DNA of 64,000 nt, taken from Takakia lepidozioides. Lineage: Eukaryota > Streptophyta > Takakiopsida > Takakiales > Takakiaceae. The notes beneath the pieces are model-generated. The model searched no databases, was not told the DNA's origin, and saw only the letters and a program-made list of their open reading frames with translations. Of the stretch, positions 29,560-40,486 are shown in pieces (position 1 is the first letter of the stretch; every line of letters starts with the position of its first letter). The stretch spans positions 56,463,053 through 56,527,052 of the forward strand of contig CM060732.1 in NCBI GenBank assembly GCA_030704615.1, written 5' to 3'. The position numbers and the translations under genes were made by a program.

Positions 29560-30575
29560 AAAGCCTCCATCCCGCGCCCTTGCTGTGTGCATATCCTGCA
29601 ATCATCGCACTCCACGACACCACGTCTCGTTCAGCCATACTATTGAACACTCCTTTTGCATCCTCGATGCACCCACATTTTGCATACATGTCCACGAGAG
29701 TACTGTTCAGAATGACATCGGGTACAATTCCAGCTCTGACAAGTCACCATGGATCTCTTTGCCCTTTTCCAGGGTTGTCAGGCTTTCACATGCATTGCAA
29801 ATGCCATCAAACGTGATGTGGTCGGGCTTCACCCCTTCCGCCATCATTTGATCATAGGTCTCCAAAGCCTCCTTCCCGCGGCCTTGCTGTGCATACCCCT
29901 CAAGCATCGTGTTCCATGACAACACATCTCGTTCAGCCATACTGTTGAAAACTCCCTTCACAACCTCGATGCACCCACATTTCGCATACATGTCCATGAG
30001 TGTATTGTTCAGAATGATGTCGGGTACAATTCCAGCTCTGATGATGTCACCTTTGCCCTTTTCCAGGGTTGCCAGGCTCGCACACGCATTGCATATACAA
30101 ACGAACGTGACCGGGTGGCTTTACCCCTTCCCGCATTGTTTGCTCATAGGTCTCCAATGCCTCCATCCCGCATCCATGCTAGGCAATATCCAGTGATCAT
30201 CAGACTCCAGGACACGACATTTCATTCAGCCATATTCTCAAACACTCCATTTGTATCCTCAATACTGCTACATTTGGCATACATGTCCCCGAGGGTATTG
30301 TCCAGAATGACATCGGGTACAATTCCAAATTTGACAATGGCACCATGGACATTTTACCCTTTTCCAGGGCTGCCAGGCCCGCACACGCATTGCAAACACA
30401 ACCCGGTCCGGCTTCACCCCTTCCCGCATTATTTGTTCATACATCTCCGAAGCCTCTATACCACGCCCTTGATGTGCATATCCTTGCCCTTCCTACATCA
30501 TTTGCTCAAGAATAGGTCTCAAAGCCTCTATCCCACGCCCCTGTATTGCATATCATGCGATCATGGCGTTCTATG
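29560..30575 (-). pseudogene. Tandem PPR relic (about four repeat blocks)
   Basis: Four imperfect blocks of roughly 270-300 bp, each encoding on the minus strand one PLS-type PPR triplet: MDMYAKCGCIE, VFNSMAERDVVSWSAMIAGYA, then VKPDHITF...ACESLTTLEKGKEIHGD. PLS PPR proteins act in plastids or mitochondria in RNA editing and processing. Open stretches are short (29707-29997, 29480-29695) and separated by frameshifts and small deletions. No start, targeting peptide or E/DYW end is visible. Blocks are more alike in DNA than is usual between neighbouring PPR repeats of one gene, which suggests recent tandem duplication. Confidence 0.75.
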
Positions 30576-31165
30576 ACACGAATTCTCACTGCTTCGGCTC
30601 GATACTAAGAAACAAAATTGATCGTAGCACGGGAGACAAAAGGAGGCTAAGTCCCAACCCTCTGATCACGGCTGAACGTGGGCAACCCTAAAGTTTTTTT
30701 TTGAATTTTTTAACTTTTTGCACTTTGTGTTATCCCAATGACACAAGTGCTTTATTAAAAATAGATGGATGAGGTCATCCAATGGATGAACCCATTCATG
30801 TATATGCCTTAAGATGCCACATGTAGTGATGTCGTCATATAAACAGAGCTGTGAAACCTCATGTAGTCATGTAGTCATAAGCTTTTATGGCATGTCATCA
30901 ATGTGTAGTAATGGTGTAGTCATTTAGTCATAAGCTTATGTAGCACTTGTTGACGTGTAGTAGTGCATATGACTACTAGTTATATAAACCAAGCCTCTGT
31001 TCTTGGTCAACAATGTTTGACCGCGGCTCCTAGTCATGTAGTAATATGTATGACTTCATTAGATTAAAATATATTAAATTTCGTCCAACAATGGGTTTTG
31101 TCACTCTGTAGTCACTTAAGTAGTCATGGTAACCAAGGTTTATATGACCCGTAGTCATAAAAACG
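30576..31165. other. AT-rich unassigned DNA with scattered TAGTCAT motifs
   Basis: No gene. Between about 30830 and 31160 the words GTAGTCAT and TAGTCATAAGCTT recur several times on the plus strand with irregular spacing, next to a T-run at 30693. It could be the end of another retroelement, because a gag fragment begins at 31166. Confidence 0.4.
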
Positions 31166-31745
31166 TTAATCTGTACTAGTGCCCTTTACAAAACAATGTT
31201 TCAAAATAGCAGGTCTCTCTGATGCAATCAAAACCGACTTACAAATTGCAGTTCGTAAATCAGTGTAGTATTTCCACACACTGTCGCCATAATGAAAGTT
31301 TAAGTCTGGTGTGGTGTAAGCTATGGGCTTTTCTTCACGGAAGAGCTTGCGAGCCAACTCTCTGGCTTCGACCCACGTAAGATCATTTTTGTCTTTAATG
31401 TTGGACTCAAACAGCTGTCTTGCTTCTCCCTTGAGACAGATCCGAAAGGACTTGACTTGGAATCGTGGGGGAACTCCATTCATTTCAGTGCTGATTTCAA
31501 AAAATTCCAAGAAGGACTCAAAATCCTCTCCTAAGTTGTACTCAGGGTATTGCTGCTTATGCATTCGCTCTCCATGCTCAGATTTTCGTGGAGTGGTGTC
31601 CGGAACTGCAGATTGTTTCAGCAACATCTTCAAAAGGGGGAGGGCAATTTGAAATCACCCCCATGGCTTCACACAACTCGTCCAAATCAAATGTGGGCTG
31701 AGGCACAGTTGCCGGATCTTTGCGATCTCCGGACGACTCTCCCCT
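31166..31745 (-). pseudogene. Gag fragment of a different LTR retroelement
   Basis: The open frame 31633-31166 encodes a capsid-like region (FQVKSFRICLKGEARQLFESN, then DLTWVEARELARKLFREEKP) unlike the gag of the main gypsy family. Upstream, 31745-31625, another frame (FDLDELCEAMGVIS) appears to continue the same protein, so one frameshift near 31625 splits it. It is cut at 31166 and, on its 5' side, fused to integrase of gypsy copy B at 31746. The junction lies inside both coding sequences, so one is broken by the other or by a deletion. Confidence 0.65.
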
Positions 31746-32374
31746 TCACTGATAAATTCCAGGGGACAGCCAAATCGTGTAAGTATGTTCTCATACAGGA
31801 ACCTTGTTGTGGACTTAGCTGTGTTGTCCCTCAGAGCTTTAGCTTCCACCCACTTTGTAGTATAATCAGTGGCTGTGATTATATACTTGTTCTGTGTATT
31901 CTTGGCTGGTGGGTTAATTGGTCCAACAAAGTCTAGTCCCCATTTCTGAAATGGTTCAGTAGGCATCATAGGATGCAACGCCATCTTCCCAAATCTCTGC
32001 AATGGTCCTAGCCTCTGACACTCATCACAACTCTGACAATACTTGTGTACATCTTTGAACAAAGTAGGCCACCAGTAACCTGCAAGTAGTATCTTTCTAC
32101 TGGTAGTCTCTTCTCCAAAATGACCTCCAGCCACTCATTTATGAATTTCCTCCAAAACTTTATTTACTTCATGGTGGTACAAACATCGTTTAAGTACTCC
32201 ATCAGGTCCTAGCTTATACATTCTGCCCCCTACCATAGTATAAGGTAAAGCCTTGATATCGATTCTTTTCCTCTGCTCCTTTCCATAACTAGGTGGACAC
32301 TGACCATGAGTAAGGTAGCCAATCTAACCAGTCATCTGCACTTCCCTGCACCTCCACTACAAATAAACTCGCAT
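31746..32374 (-). pseudogene. Gypsy copy B: integrase N-terminal half
   Basis: Starts at the DASLF codons between RNase H and integrase and ends just after CPLEFIS in the catalytic core, before the second catalytic Asp. The HHCC finger and LDFVGPI are present. A TGA (32135-32137) replaces GGA just before AGGHF. RNase H, which should adjoin it, lies beyond an inverted insertion (32375-33822). Confidence 0.85.
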
Positions 32375-33822
32375 GGACATTCCAGGTGGGAATGTCCACG
32401 GAGGGGGGTGGAATTAAGAAATTATCTAAGCAGGCCACAACCAATCAGGAGTGCAAATTACATACAGGTGGTTCCCTCCAAGAAACAAGAACAAGAAATA
32501 GGAAGTGTTATGAGCGGAAGAGTCGGGGTGGCTCTGAATAGCCAATGTCTCGACGGGAGGGACAATCAAAGCACTAGCTTTGTAGCTATGGCGGATGTAA
32601 CGGATTATACACTCGCTTTACTTCTCACACAGTGGCGCAAGGACGGACGAATTGAGAGTACATTTTCTCTCACTCAATACTTGCAAGCCCCACAGGCTTA
32701 TACGCACTTACCTGTTCCATTCTGTGCCAACCATACCTTCATACTCTGTGCGCTGCAATCTTTCCTTCAGTTGTTTCAAACAAAGCCTTTCTGTTTGTCT
32801 AGAATGAAGAGAGTGAGGGGAATGAAGGATATCAGGGTGAAGAACACCACGATACTGCAGAAGCAAACAATTGCAGCACCGCAGACAGTGCAGCTGCTAA
32901 GGGAGTTGCGATTGGAAGGGCTGCTACGCAAGGACTGGTCCTTGCATCATCGACAGTATATGATTCAATTCCTTCATAACTTTGAGCCTCAGACGGGAGT
33001 TACTCAGGTGAGGGGAGTAGATATAGAAATTACTCCCCAGTACCTGCAGCAATTGTTTGATTTGCCATCAGGTCATGTGGATGTGGATGAGCACAGGGCA
33101 AGATTGCAGATAGGGAATTTGTTCCTAGAAGGGAGTTTTTTTAAGACTCAAGTTTACGCCTGTACCAAAGCCGAGTACCCAGGGCTCAGAGAAGTTGGCC
33201 AAATATTGAACGTTCTGTTTGCCATGAAACAGAACCAACAGTATTTGAGCAGGTCATTCACAGAGGAGATCCTGAAAGCTTTGAGGGGAGAGGATGTAGC
33301 TTGGGCGGAGTTAATGTACAATGGTCTGGTGGACGAGATGAAGAGGTTGCAGGGCGCTGCTGCTAAGTCTCCGATCATTGTGTCTGGTCCAGTCATTGCC
33401 CAAATCATTCTTGATTCTTGCATACTTGATACTCGGGAACGTAAGGAGATGGGAGTGTTTGAGGCAGAAATCACTGCAATTGAAGAGCAGGGTCAGTGAC
33501 AGGTGGACGCGGGTTAACATAAAAAAAGTGGCCATCAAGTGTAAAAGAAGTTTGGAAGTCAAACTTGGAGAATATGCCACGCGGAGCGGGGAAGTCGGAG
33601 GCGTGTCTAGAAACAGACACGTGGCCACTAAGGCAAAGCACACCGCACTTCATCGATTTTAAAAGTGGGTTCATCATGCAAGAGGACAAATAGGGCCGTC
33701 AAAGTACCTACCCGGTTCAGCAGCTAATACTAATTGTGGGTCCATTAATGCATTCAGAGTAAGGGTAACGGAACCCTTTCCGAGTACAGAAAATAGGGAC
33801 CTATGTCACATGTGCTGTCCAG
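32375..33822 (+). repeat. Inverted, circularly permuted aORF segment inside copy B
   Basis: This 1.45-kb piece lies on the opposite strand to its host copy. Its first part (32375-33492) equals the second half of the IN-aORF spacer plus the start of aORF. Its second part (33493-33822) equals the first half of that spacer. Joining the end (CTGTCCAG) to the start (TGGACATTCC) restores the order found at about 23180 in the complete copy, right at a small hairpin (TGGACATTCC-AGGT-GGGAATGTCC). The segment is therefore a circular permutation. Boundaries are uncertain by a few shared bases, and no target duplication is visible. Confidence 0.75.
32588..33492 (+). pseudogene. aORF N-terminal region (copy B)
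   Basis: About 300 codons from Met 32588 (MADVTDYTLALLLTQW), matching the first conserved region of aORF at 23376 and ending after EEQG, where the coiled-coil region should begin. It then reads a few foreign codons to a stop at 33499. The frame is fully open and diverged at the protein level mostly by conservative changes, so this region was under selection in its source element. Confidence 0.75.
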
Positions 33823-35310
33823 GTAATTGGTTGTCTACTCCTGTGGCGGGCTCTCCTGTTGATAGGCGTGACAAGTGATCTGCCACAAGATGCAAACGGC
33901 CAGGCTTATAAACAACTTCGAACTCAAACTCGTGCAAGATTATTAACCACCTTGCTATCCTTCCACTTATCAAAGGTTTGTTCACCAGATATATCAGAGC
34001 CTGGTGATCCACGTAAAACATAAACTTTCTTCCCAATAGGTAATGTCTGAATTTCTTGACTGCATAAATCATTGCCAGTGCTTCTCTTTCAGTTGTGCTA
34101 TAGTTCCTTTCAGCACTGTTCATCAACCAGCTAGCATAGTACACAGGTGAATCTATATTTCCTGTAACATTTTGGGCTAACACTGCTCCCAACGCTTCTC
34201 CTGAGGCATCACCGTGAACATGAAATACTACATGCCAGTGAGGGTTAATCAGCACAAGTGTAGTTGTTACTGACAATGTAAGTTCCTCAAAAGCCTGTTG
34301 ACATTCAGCTGTCCATGCAAACACTGCATCTTTCTTCAGAAGCCTACTCAATGGTGCTGCTATCTGTGCATACCGTCTAACAAATCTTCTGTAATAACTA
34401 GTTTGTCCAAGGAATCTCCTTAGACTTTTAACATTTACTGGTGGTGGAGAGGCTTTAATGGCCTCTGTCTTTCTGGGATCCACAAGTAGTTCCCTCTTAC
34501 ACACAATGTGTCCCAAGAGCACCCCTGAGTTCACACAGAAAGTACACTTCACTTGATTCAGACCCAGACCTCTCATCCTGCATCTGGCCAAACATAACTC
34601 CAATTTATGCAAGTGCTCATTCTTAGAGCTGTACACACTAAAATCATCCAAGAACACCTGCATGAAATCATCCAGATACTCATGAAAAGATTCACTTATC
34701 ACTCTCTGAAAGGTTGTTGGTGCATTACAAAGTCCAAAAGGCATGACTTTGTATGCATAAGCACCCCAGTCTGTGATGAAAGCTGTCTTTCCATGGTCTT
34801 CTTCTGCCACTTGCACTTGATTATACCACTGAGGCCATCCATGAATGAGTACATCTCATGGCCTACCACAGTGTCCAATACCGCTTCTGTGAATGGCAAA
34901 GGGAAAGGATCTTTCTTCGTGCAAGCATTCAACTTCTTATAGTTCACACAAACTCTCAGTTTACCATTCTTCTTGGGAACTATCACAATGGGTGACAACC
35001 AAGTTGTATACTCTATCGGGTATATAAACTTAGCCTCAATCAAGAACGTTCTGTGCATAGTTGGGATTCATTCTGTACCTTGCCTGTTTGATTGGTACTG
35101 ACCCTGGTTCTAGTTCAATCTTATGCTGACAGATCTCAGGTGGTATCCCTTTCAGATCCTCATAGCTCCAAGCAAATACATCTCTGTATTTGATGAACAA
35201 ACTCTTAGCTTCCTCAAACAATTCTGGCTCCAAATCAGCCCCTACCTTCACCATCTTCGGTTCCTCTTCAGTTCCCACATTCACTTCTCTCACCTGCTCA
35301 TCAGCTGTGA
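33823..35310 (-). pseudogene. Gypsy copy B: RT and RNase H, 5' truncated
   Basis: From 35310 the fragment covers the region before RT, the RT core (GLCNAPTTFQ and FLDD present) and RNase H to GEPATGVDNQLP at 33828. It is frame-broken at about 35040-35050, where a ~25-bp deletion removes the EEIKKLAEA codons, and at about 34816-34830. The 5' end at 35310 falls inside the linker after protease, with non-gypsy DNA beyond. Confidence 0.85.
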
Positions 35311-36150
35311 TTCACTAGAAGCATTTGTGTCATTTACCACTAGGGTAACGACTCATTTTGAGTCGTAAAAGTCAAAAAACTGGGATCGACTGGAAGTTAC
35401 AACAGACTAGTTACAACAAACGTGGTAGTTGGGTTGGACATCCAATGATTGGAGTGGTAAAGGACACAGACGCGCGAACAACTGCTCAACGATTAATACG
35501 ATTAATGCTGAAGAACCACGTGGCGTAACCAGGCGGGCCGCCCGTGTGTCTGACCTTTTGGGCTGACTTTGACTTTTCCCTCCGGATGAGTGGACCGACT
35601 CACTGAAGCGCGGTGACACATGGACGCGGACGTGGACGATGATGTGGATGCCGACGTGGCGGCGCCACGACGAGCACCACTGCTGCCACGTGGCCACGGG
35701 CCCGGGGCGCCACGTGGTAGTAGACCACATAACTTGCAGTGCTACATGCCCAGTGGCAATTGCGACTGCGGAAGTTGGCGCAACCACTGCTTTACTACTT
35801 TACATGAAGTGCTCGAAATTACTTGAACAATCATTCATAGTGATTCATGCTTTGGAGTTTTGGTGTTTGTAGTGAGTCGACTAGTAATGCCATACAAGAG
35901 AACTAATCATGCATTAGAAATGCACAAACGATGAAAGACATGCCATGAAACAAAATGAAATGAAAATGAATGAAATGAAACAAAATGGTACTTTATTACA
36001 TCTGCGGAAAGCTCAAAGAGCTTATGGGACAAAATGAAAAACACAAAGTAAAAAAGCAGCCCAAAAGCTGCTCTGGGGATTGCCTAAGGGTCAAGGCCTC
36101 GTGCAAGTCAAGCAGTTCAGATCCTCATAATGCAAGACTTCAGTGAGTTC
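35311..36150. other. Unassigned DNA with a GC-rich, G-box-containing block
   Basis: No convincing gene. 35510-35730 is GC-rich and contains three CACGTG sites (35517, 35686, 35711) together with GGCGCC and GGGCCC, a promoter- or LTR-like composition. 35930-36060 has an A-rich GAAATGAAACAAAATG stretch and TTTATTACATCTGCGG. The open frame on the minus strand (35407-35787) is probably a by-product of GC content. Confidence 0.35.
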
Positions 36151-36154
36151 CACG

Positions 36155-36715
36155 GAATAGACCATCTACCCATGGAGGTTTCTTGTAGTTATTGATCCAC
36201 AGGGAATCATAGGTAAATCTTGTGCTTGAAATTTGGCCCTCTAGGATGAATCTGGACCACACTCTATCCCTGCTCCTTCAGCTATCCATGCCCCTGCACA
36301 AATCATGCATTCATCCTTGCCTTGCTGCTAGTAGCTGACAATGACAACCTACATTTGTTCTAGGAAACACCCAACTCAGCTTATCACACTAGTTCCTATG
36401 CTCAATTGCGTCTACTACTCTCTGAAATGTAGCAGGCATTCACCTTTTTGCCTCGGTTGTCCCATCATTGACTGGGGGCAGAAAAGTATTCATTCCACAG
36501 CTTCTCCTCATGTCTGTTACTTGTTTTTTGATACTTTCATGTTGTCACATAGCAGTATCATGTCAAAGTCACTCCAAACTAGATTCACTCAACCAGTTAA
36601 TTTGCATAATTCAACATGGAAATTTTGGACCGATTCTAATAAGAGGGAAAAACAGGGTGAAATGTGCTGAAGAAGATGCTTTCATTAACAATGTTTGATT
36701 TTATCAATTGTGCCG
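36155..36715. repeat. Dispersed repeat family R, copy R1
   Basis: Begins with GACCATCTACCCATGGAGG and runs through ACTCTATCCCTGCTCCTTCA, CAATTGCGTCTACTACTCTC and CATTCCACAGCTTCTCC to the TCTAATAAGAGGGAAAAAC ending. It lies in direct tandem with R2 at roughly 80-85% similarity by eye. No coding potential. The pair could be two LTRs of a collapsed element, but no TG...CA ends or target duplication were found. Confidence 0.6.
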
Positions 36716-36726
36716 TTGCTGCCAGT

Positions 36727-37240
36727 TGACCATCTACCCATGCAGGTTTCTTGTAGCTTCATAGTTAATCTGGAGCTTGAAGTCTGGCCCTCTTGGGTGA
36801 ATCTGCACCCACACTCTATCCTTGCTCCTTCAACTATCCATGCCTCGCACGAATCATGCATACAACCTTGCCTTGTTGCTAGCAGTTGATGATGACAGCC
36901 TAGACTTGTTCTAGGAAGCACCCAACTCAACTTATCACACTAGTTCCTACGCTCAATTGCATCTGCTACTCTCTATAATCCAACAAACATTCACCTTCTT
37001 GACTCGATTGTCCCACCATTGACTGGGGTCAGAAAAATATTCATTCCACAACTTCTCCTTGTCTGTGTTACCTGTTTCTGATACTTTCCTGTTGTCACAT
37101 TGGTAGAATCATGTCAAAGTCACTCCAAACTATCAAAGCTTCACTCAACCAGCTAACTTGCAGAATTCAGACATGAATAATTAGGGGCGATTCTGATAAG
37201 AGGGGAAAACAAGGTGAAATTGAAGAAGGTGCCTTCATTA
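36727..37240. repeat. Dispersed repeat family R, copy R2
   Basis: Same block order as R1 (GACCATCTACCCATGCAGG at the start, TCTGATAAGAGGGGAAAAC at the end). It is followed within about 25 bp by antisense PPR sequence, as in R3. Confidence 0.6.
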
Positions 37241-37261
37241 GCAGTCATTACACTCTATCCT

Positions 37262-37415
37262 TTGCTCAGCCATATTGTTGAACACTCCCTGTCCACAAGG
37301 GTATTGTTCATAATGACATCTGCCACAATTCCAGCTTTGATGATGCAACCATGGACCTCTTTGCCCTTCCCCAGCAGGCTCGCACATGCACTACAAACGC
37401 AAACAACTGGTTGTG
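37262..37415 (-). pseudogene. PPR relic behind repeat R2
   Basis: Matches part of one block of 29560-30575 in the same orientation (GTATTGTTCATAATGACATC, ATTCCAGCTTTGATGATG, CTCTTTGCCC). About 50 codons remain, with indels. Confidence 0.5.
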
Positions 37416-39412
37416 GCAAACTGGGAGCAATATGTGTCAGAAGAAACCACTTATACAAATCTACAGCTTAAAGGCTGTCTCTATCCTCAAAATTGGCAGC
37501 ACATCACCCGCTGCTATGACATATATTGCCCTAGACACACATTGCCCTAACTGCCATCCCCCAAGATGCTACCCCCACCAGACTTCTCTCACTTGGGTCC
37601 TTGCAAGGCTGACTTCCAGCTTTGACTCTATGCATAGGGCCTATCGGACAACATACACCAGCAAGCCCTCCCCCTATCCTGCATCAACTCATCTCAGTCT
37701 TATCAACTGCACAACGTGTGATGGGAGTGAGTGCAACATGGGAAAGAGCCACAACACATGATGAGCTGTAGGGAAGAAGCAACATCGTGCAAGTAAAGCA
37801 AACAATGAAGCAGAAAGACGAGGCAACATGGGAGAAGGGAAAATGGGGTCCAAGGGCTGAGAAGGTCAACTGGTCAACAATGAGGAACTGGCTCTGGAGC
37901 ACTATGTTGATGATTAAAGGGAGCAGCAAATACATGTGGGGCATCGCAGCAAAGTGCATGCCAACGAGGGTCAGAATAGTGCAAGAAAGACTCCATGGAT
38001 GGTGGGCAGCTTAGGGAGATGCAGTGAGACAAGGCACTCATGGCAAGGGAGCTGCCAAGACAAAACTGTTGATTAGGCTATGGAGAAAAAGGAAAGCACA
38101 AGATCAACTACGAGGAAAAGTAGCAATTCAAGCATGGGAGCTGCTGCTAAAACATGAGGAGGAAGACATACGAGGTGAAGCATCAAGGGAACTAGTAGAA
38201 GATGAGGAAGATGGAGCACACTTTCTTGTCAAAGGTTGGCGGCGAAGAATGCAACCCAGCAATCAGAAAGTGAGGCACCCGAGGCTGGACTGCTGCAAAG
38301 AGGTACAAAGACAGGTGCTGAGAATGAGATGTTGCCTTTCGTTGATGTTCCCCACACAAGGGCTGTTTGGCAAGCAAAACCCCAGGCAAGGATGAGAGGT
38401 GAATCTGGGATAAAACCAGCAGCTGGGAGTGAGGAAAGACACAAGGAAGGGCAGCAATACCTTGTCAAATCTGAGGGTGATGGCTGGAGAAAATTAAACA
38501 AGGACTGGAAGTATGGGAGCAGCAATCGCATGAAGAAAAATCTGCCTGAGACGCTGAAGAGTGAAAGGGAGGAAGACAGGCACCTCGCTTATGAAAAGTG
38601 GAAGGGCAGGGTAGAAAACCTGATGCCTGAAATCGATGGGAGCTCATGGGAGACTCTGCCAAGAAGACTCCAATCAGCTGTTGCCAACAATCGGACCAGT
38701 GAAAGATCGCCCTTGCTGGCGCAACACCACAAAATAAGTGCAGCCCTGATAGCATGGTGAGTGGGGCACCAACAGAGCCAGAAAATGAGGGAGAAGGAGG
38801 AGACTTCCCTGCCAAGAAAGTCAATGTTGGCCTGCAGTGGCATGCAAGGAAAGGGACACCGTAAGTGTTGCCAACAGATGTAAATCAGTGCTCATTCATT
38901 CGAAAGCACCACGGGAGATGAAGGAAAAGACACGTGCAGGGACGTTGAAGCATAAAAGATGAGAGCACTTCACTTGGGAAGAAAGTGAAGCATTGGAGAA
39001 CGAGGCTGATGACTGGCAGTCTGAAAAGGAAAGGCGGTTGTGGGAAACCCTGCCAAGACCCAAGACAACCAACCTCTTTTGTGTGAGAGAAGTCAAGCTA
39101 AACCTGCTCATCATATCGAGTGGGATGGACCAGATGTAAAGCTGCCAAGCCAACCAACACTCAAATTCGCACTCAAGCAACATAAGCTGGAGCCATTTTC
39201 AGATTATGAGTACCCGTGTTTTAAGAATACTCCTTATTCAACTTGCGGTGAAGGGGCAAAAAACTTCACAATGTGCAACAGATTAATGGACCAGGATGCG
39301 GAGCTGAATTGGGTATCCAGTTAGGCAATACTGGTTTCAAAACCCCGTTCCATCCCTGCGTTTTGAAGATCTGGCTTGAATGGGCACACTCCGGCAGTGG
39401 AAGGCTCACGAA
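37416..39412. other. Unassigned 2-kb region with weak open frames
   Basis: Several plus-strand frames (38024-38395; 38236-38760, 174 codons) are rich in Lys, Glu, Gln, Trp and Gly but show no motif I recognise, and they overlap each other. Composition resembles the C-terminal part of the non-autonomous element's ORF (7000-7600), so this may be old retroelement interior. I do not call a gene. Confidence 0.35.
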
Positions 39413-39417
39413 GTAAT
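39413..39417. repeat. Probable target duplication GTAAT next to copy D
   Basis: The five bases adjoining the 3' LTR of copy D. The partner should lie beyond the 5' LTR, which is lost or in the gap, so it cannot be confirmed. Confidence 0.35.
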
Positions 39418-40444
39418 TGTCGCGCGGCTCTTACTCACCCATCCTTTTGCTATCCGAGGCGGAAACTCCAAGATAGAAGAGTTGAAAATCTCTAAGTACT
39501 CAGCCCGCTCAGAACAATCAGTCATGACCTACAGCTAGTGTATCATGGGGGTGTTTCCTATTTGTTTTCCTTCCCGCATTCATGTTAGCTAGTTACCTTA
39601 CTACTGGTAATTAAGTATCAGTTTGCTTCATCAATTTATCGGATTCCATCAACTCATCAATTCATTCCACAGCTTCACTCAGATCTCTCTACACAGTGTG
39701 AGTATGAGGTGTGTATCAGATTAATATCTATCAAGTATCAGGCTGAAGTCATGGAGTCTCTAATCTGCTCTACATTACAATTCTACTGCCTGCATTCATT
39801 AAGCATCAACAGATCCTCCTCCTACTCTGTGCTCTCCATCTTTCTGCTCAGAGATATACTTTCTCCTCCTTTCCCCCAGTGATGTCCGAATTCTCTCCAA
39901 GAAGTGCTCCTTCCCACTCCTTCCAGCAGTAATCCCCCCCCCCCCCCCCGAAGTGCTCCAAAAATGATCCCCCTTTCAGTCATTGCTTCTAGCTTTATCT
40001 TCCTACCCGTTGTTCTAACCGTTTCCCTCACTAACCGTCGTCCGTGAACTAACATGTTCCATTCGCAGGTGTTGTTCCCCACAGTCGTTCCCTGTCCGGC
40101 TATCCGTTCCCTATGGTCGTGACAGCTGTGTCAAGTTGTGACTGGCTGTGTGAAACTGTGACGGGCTGTGACGGGCTGTGTTGGCTTTGATGGGCTGTGT
40201 CGGCTGTGACGAGCTGTGTTGACTGTGTCTGGCTGTGTTGGCTGTGTCGGCTGTGTTGGCTGTGACGAGCTGTGTCGACTGTGTCTGGCTGTGTCGACTG
40301 TGTTGGCTGTGACGGGCTGTGTCACCCCCCCCTAAAGTGCGCTGCTGTCACCCCTAAGGCTCCTGTTGGTCTCAGTCTGTGCAAAAATTAAGGGTACCCC
40401 ACAGATCCCGTATAAGTGTCTAAGTCCCAGACAGTCCTCTAACA
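39418..40444 (-). repeat. 3' LTR of gypsy copy D
   Basis: 1,027 bp, from TGTTAGAGGACTG at 40444 to CGCGCGACA at 39418, with its own arrangement of the CACAGCC tract (about 40125-40325) and a run of about 17 C's (39937-39950 region). The polypurine tract adjoins at 40447-40460. Confidence 0.9.
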
Positions 40445-40486
40445 TTACCCCTTCCCCTCTCAAAAAGCCATGTCCTCACGGTTTAC

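Noticed and set aside
35407-35787. 126-codon minus-strand ORF in the GC-rich block
   Set aside because: Ala/Val/Arg-rich composition follows from GC content; no motif, and plus-strand frames are open too.
38024-38760. Possible host gene on the plus strand
   Set aside because: Two overlapping frames of similar composition, no splice signals or domain; kept only as unassigned DNA.
39930-39952. Poly(C) run in the LTR of copy D as a functional element
   Set aside because: Absent from the other LTRs; more likely slippage or sequencing noise in a homopolymer.
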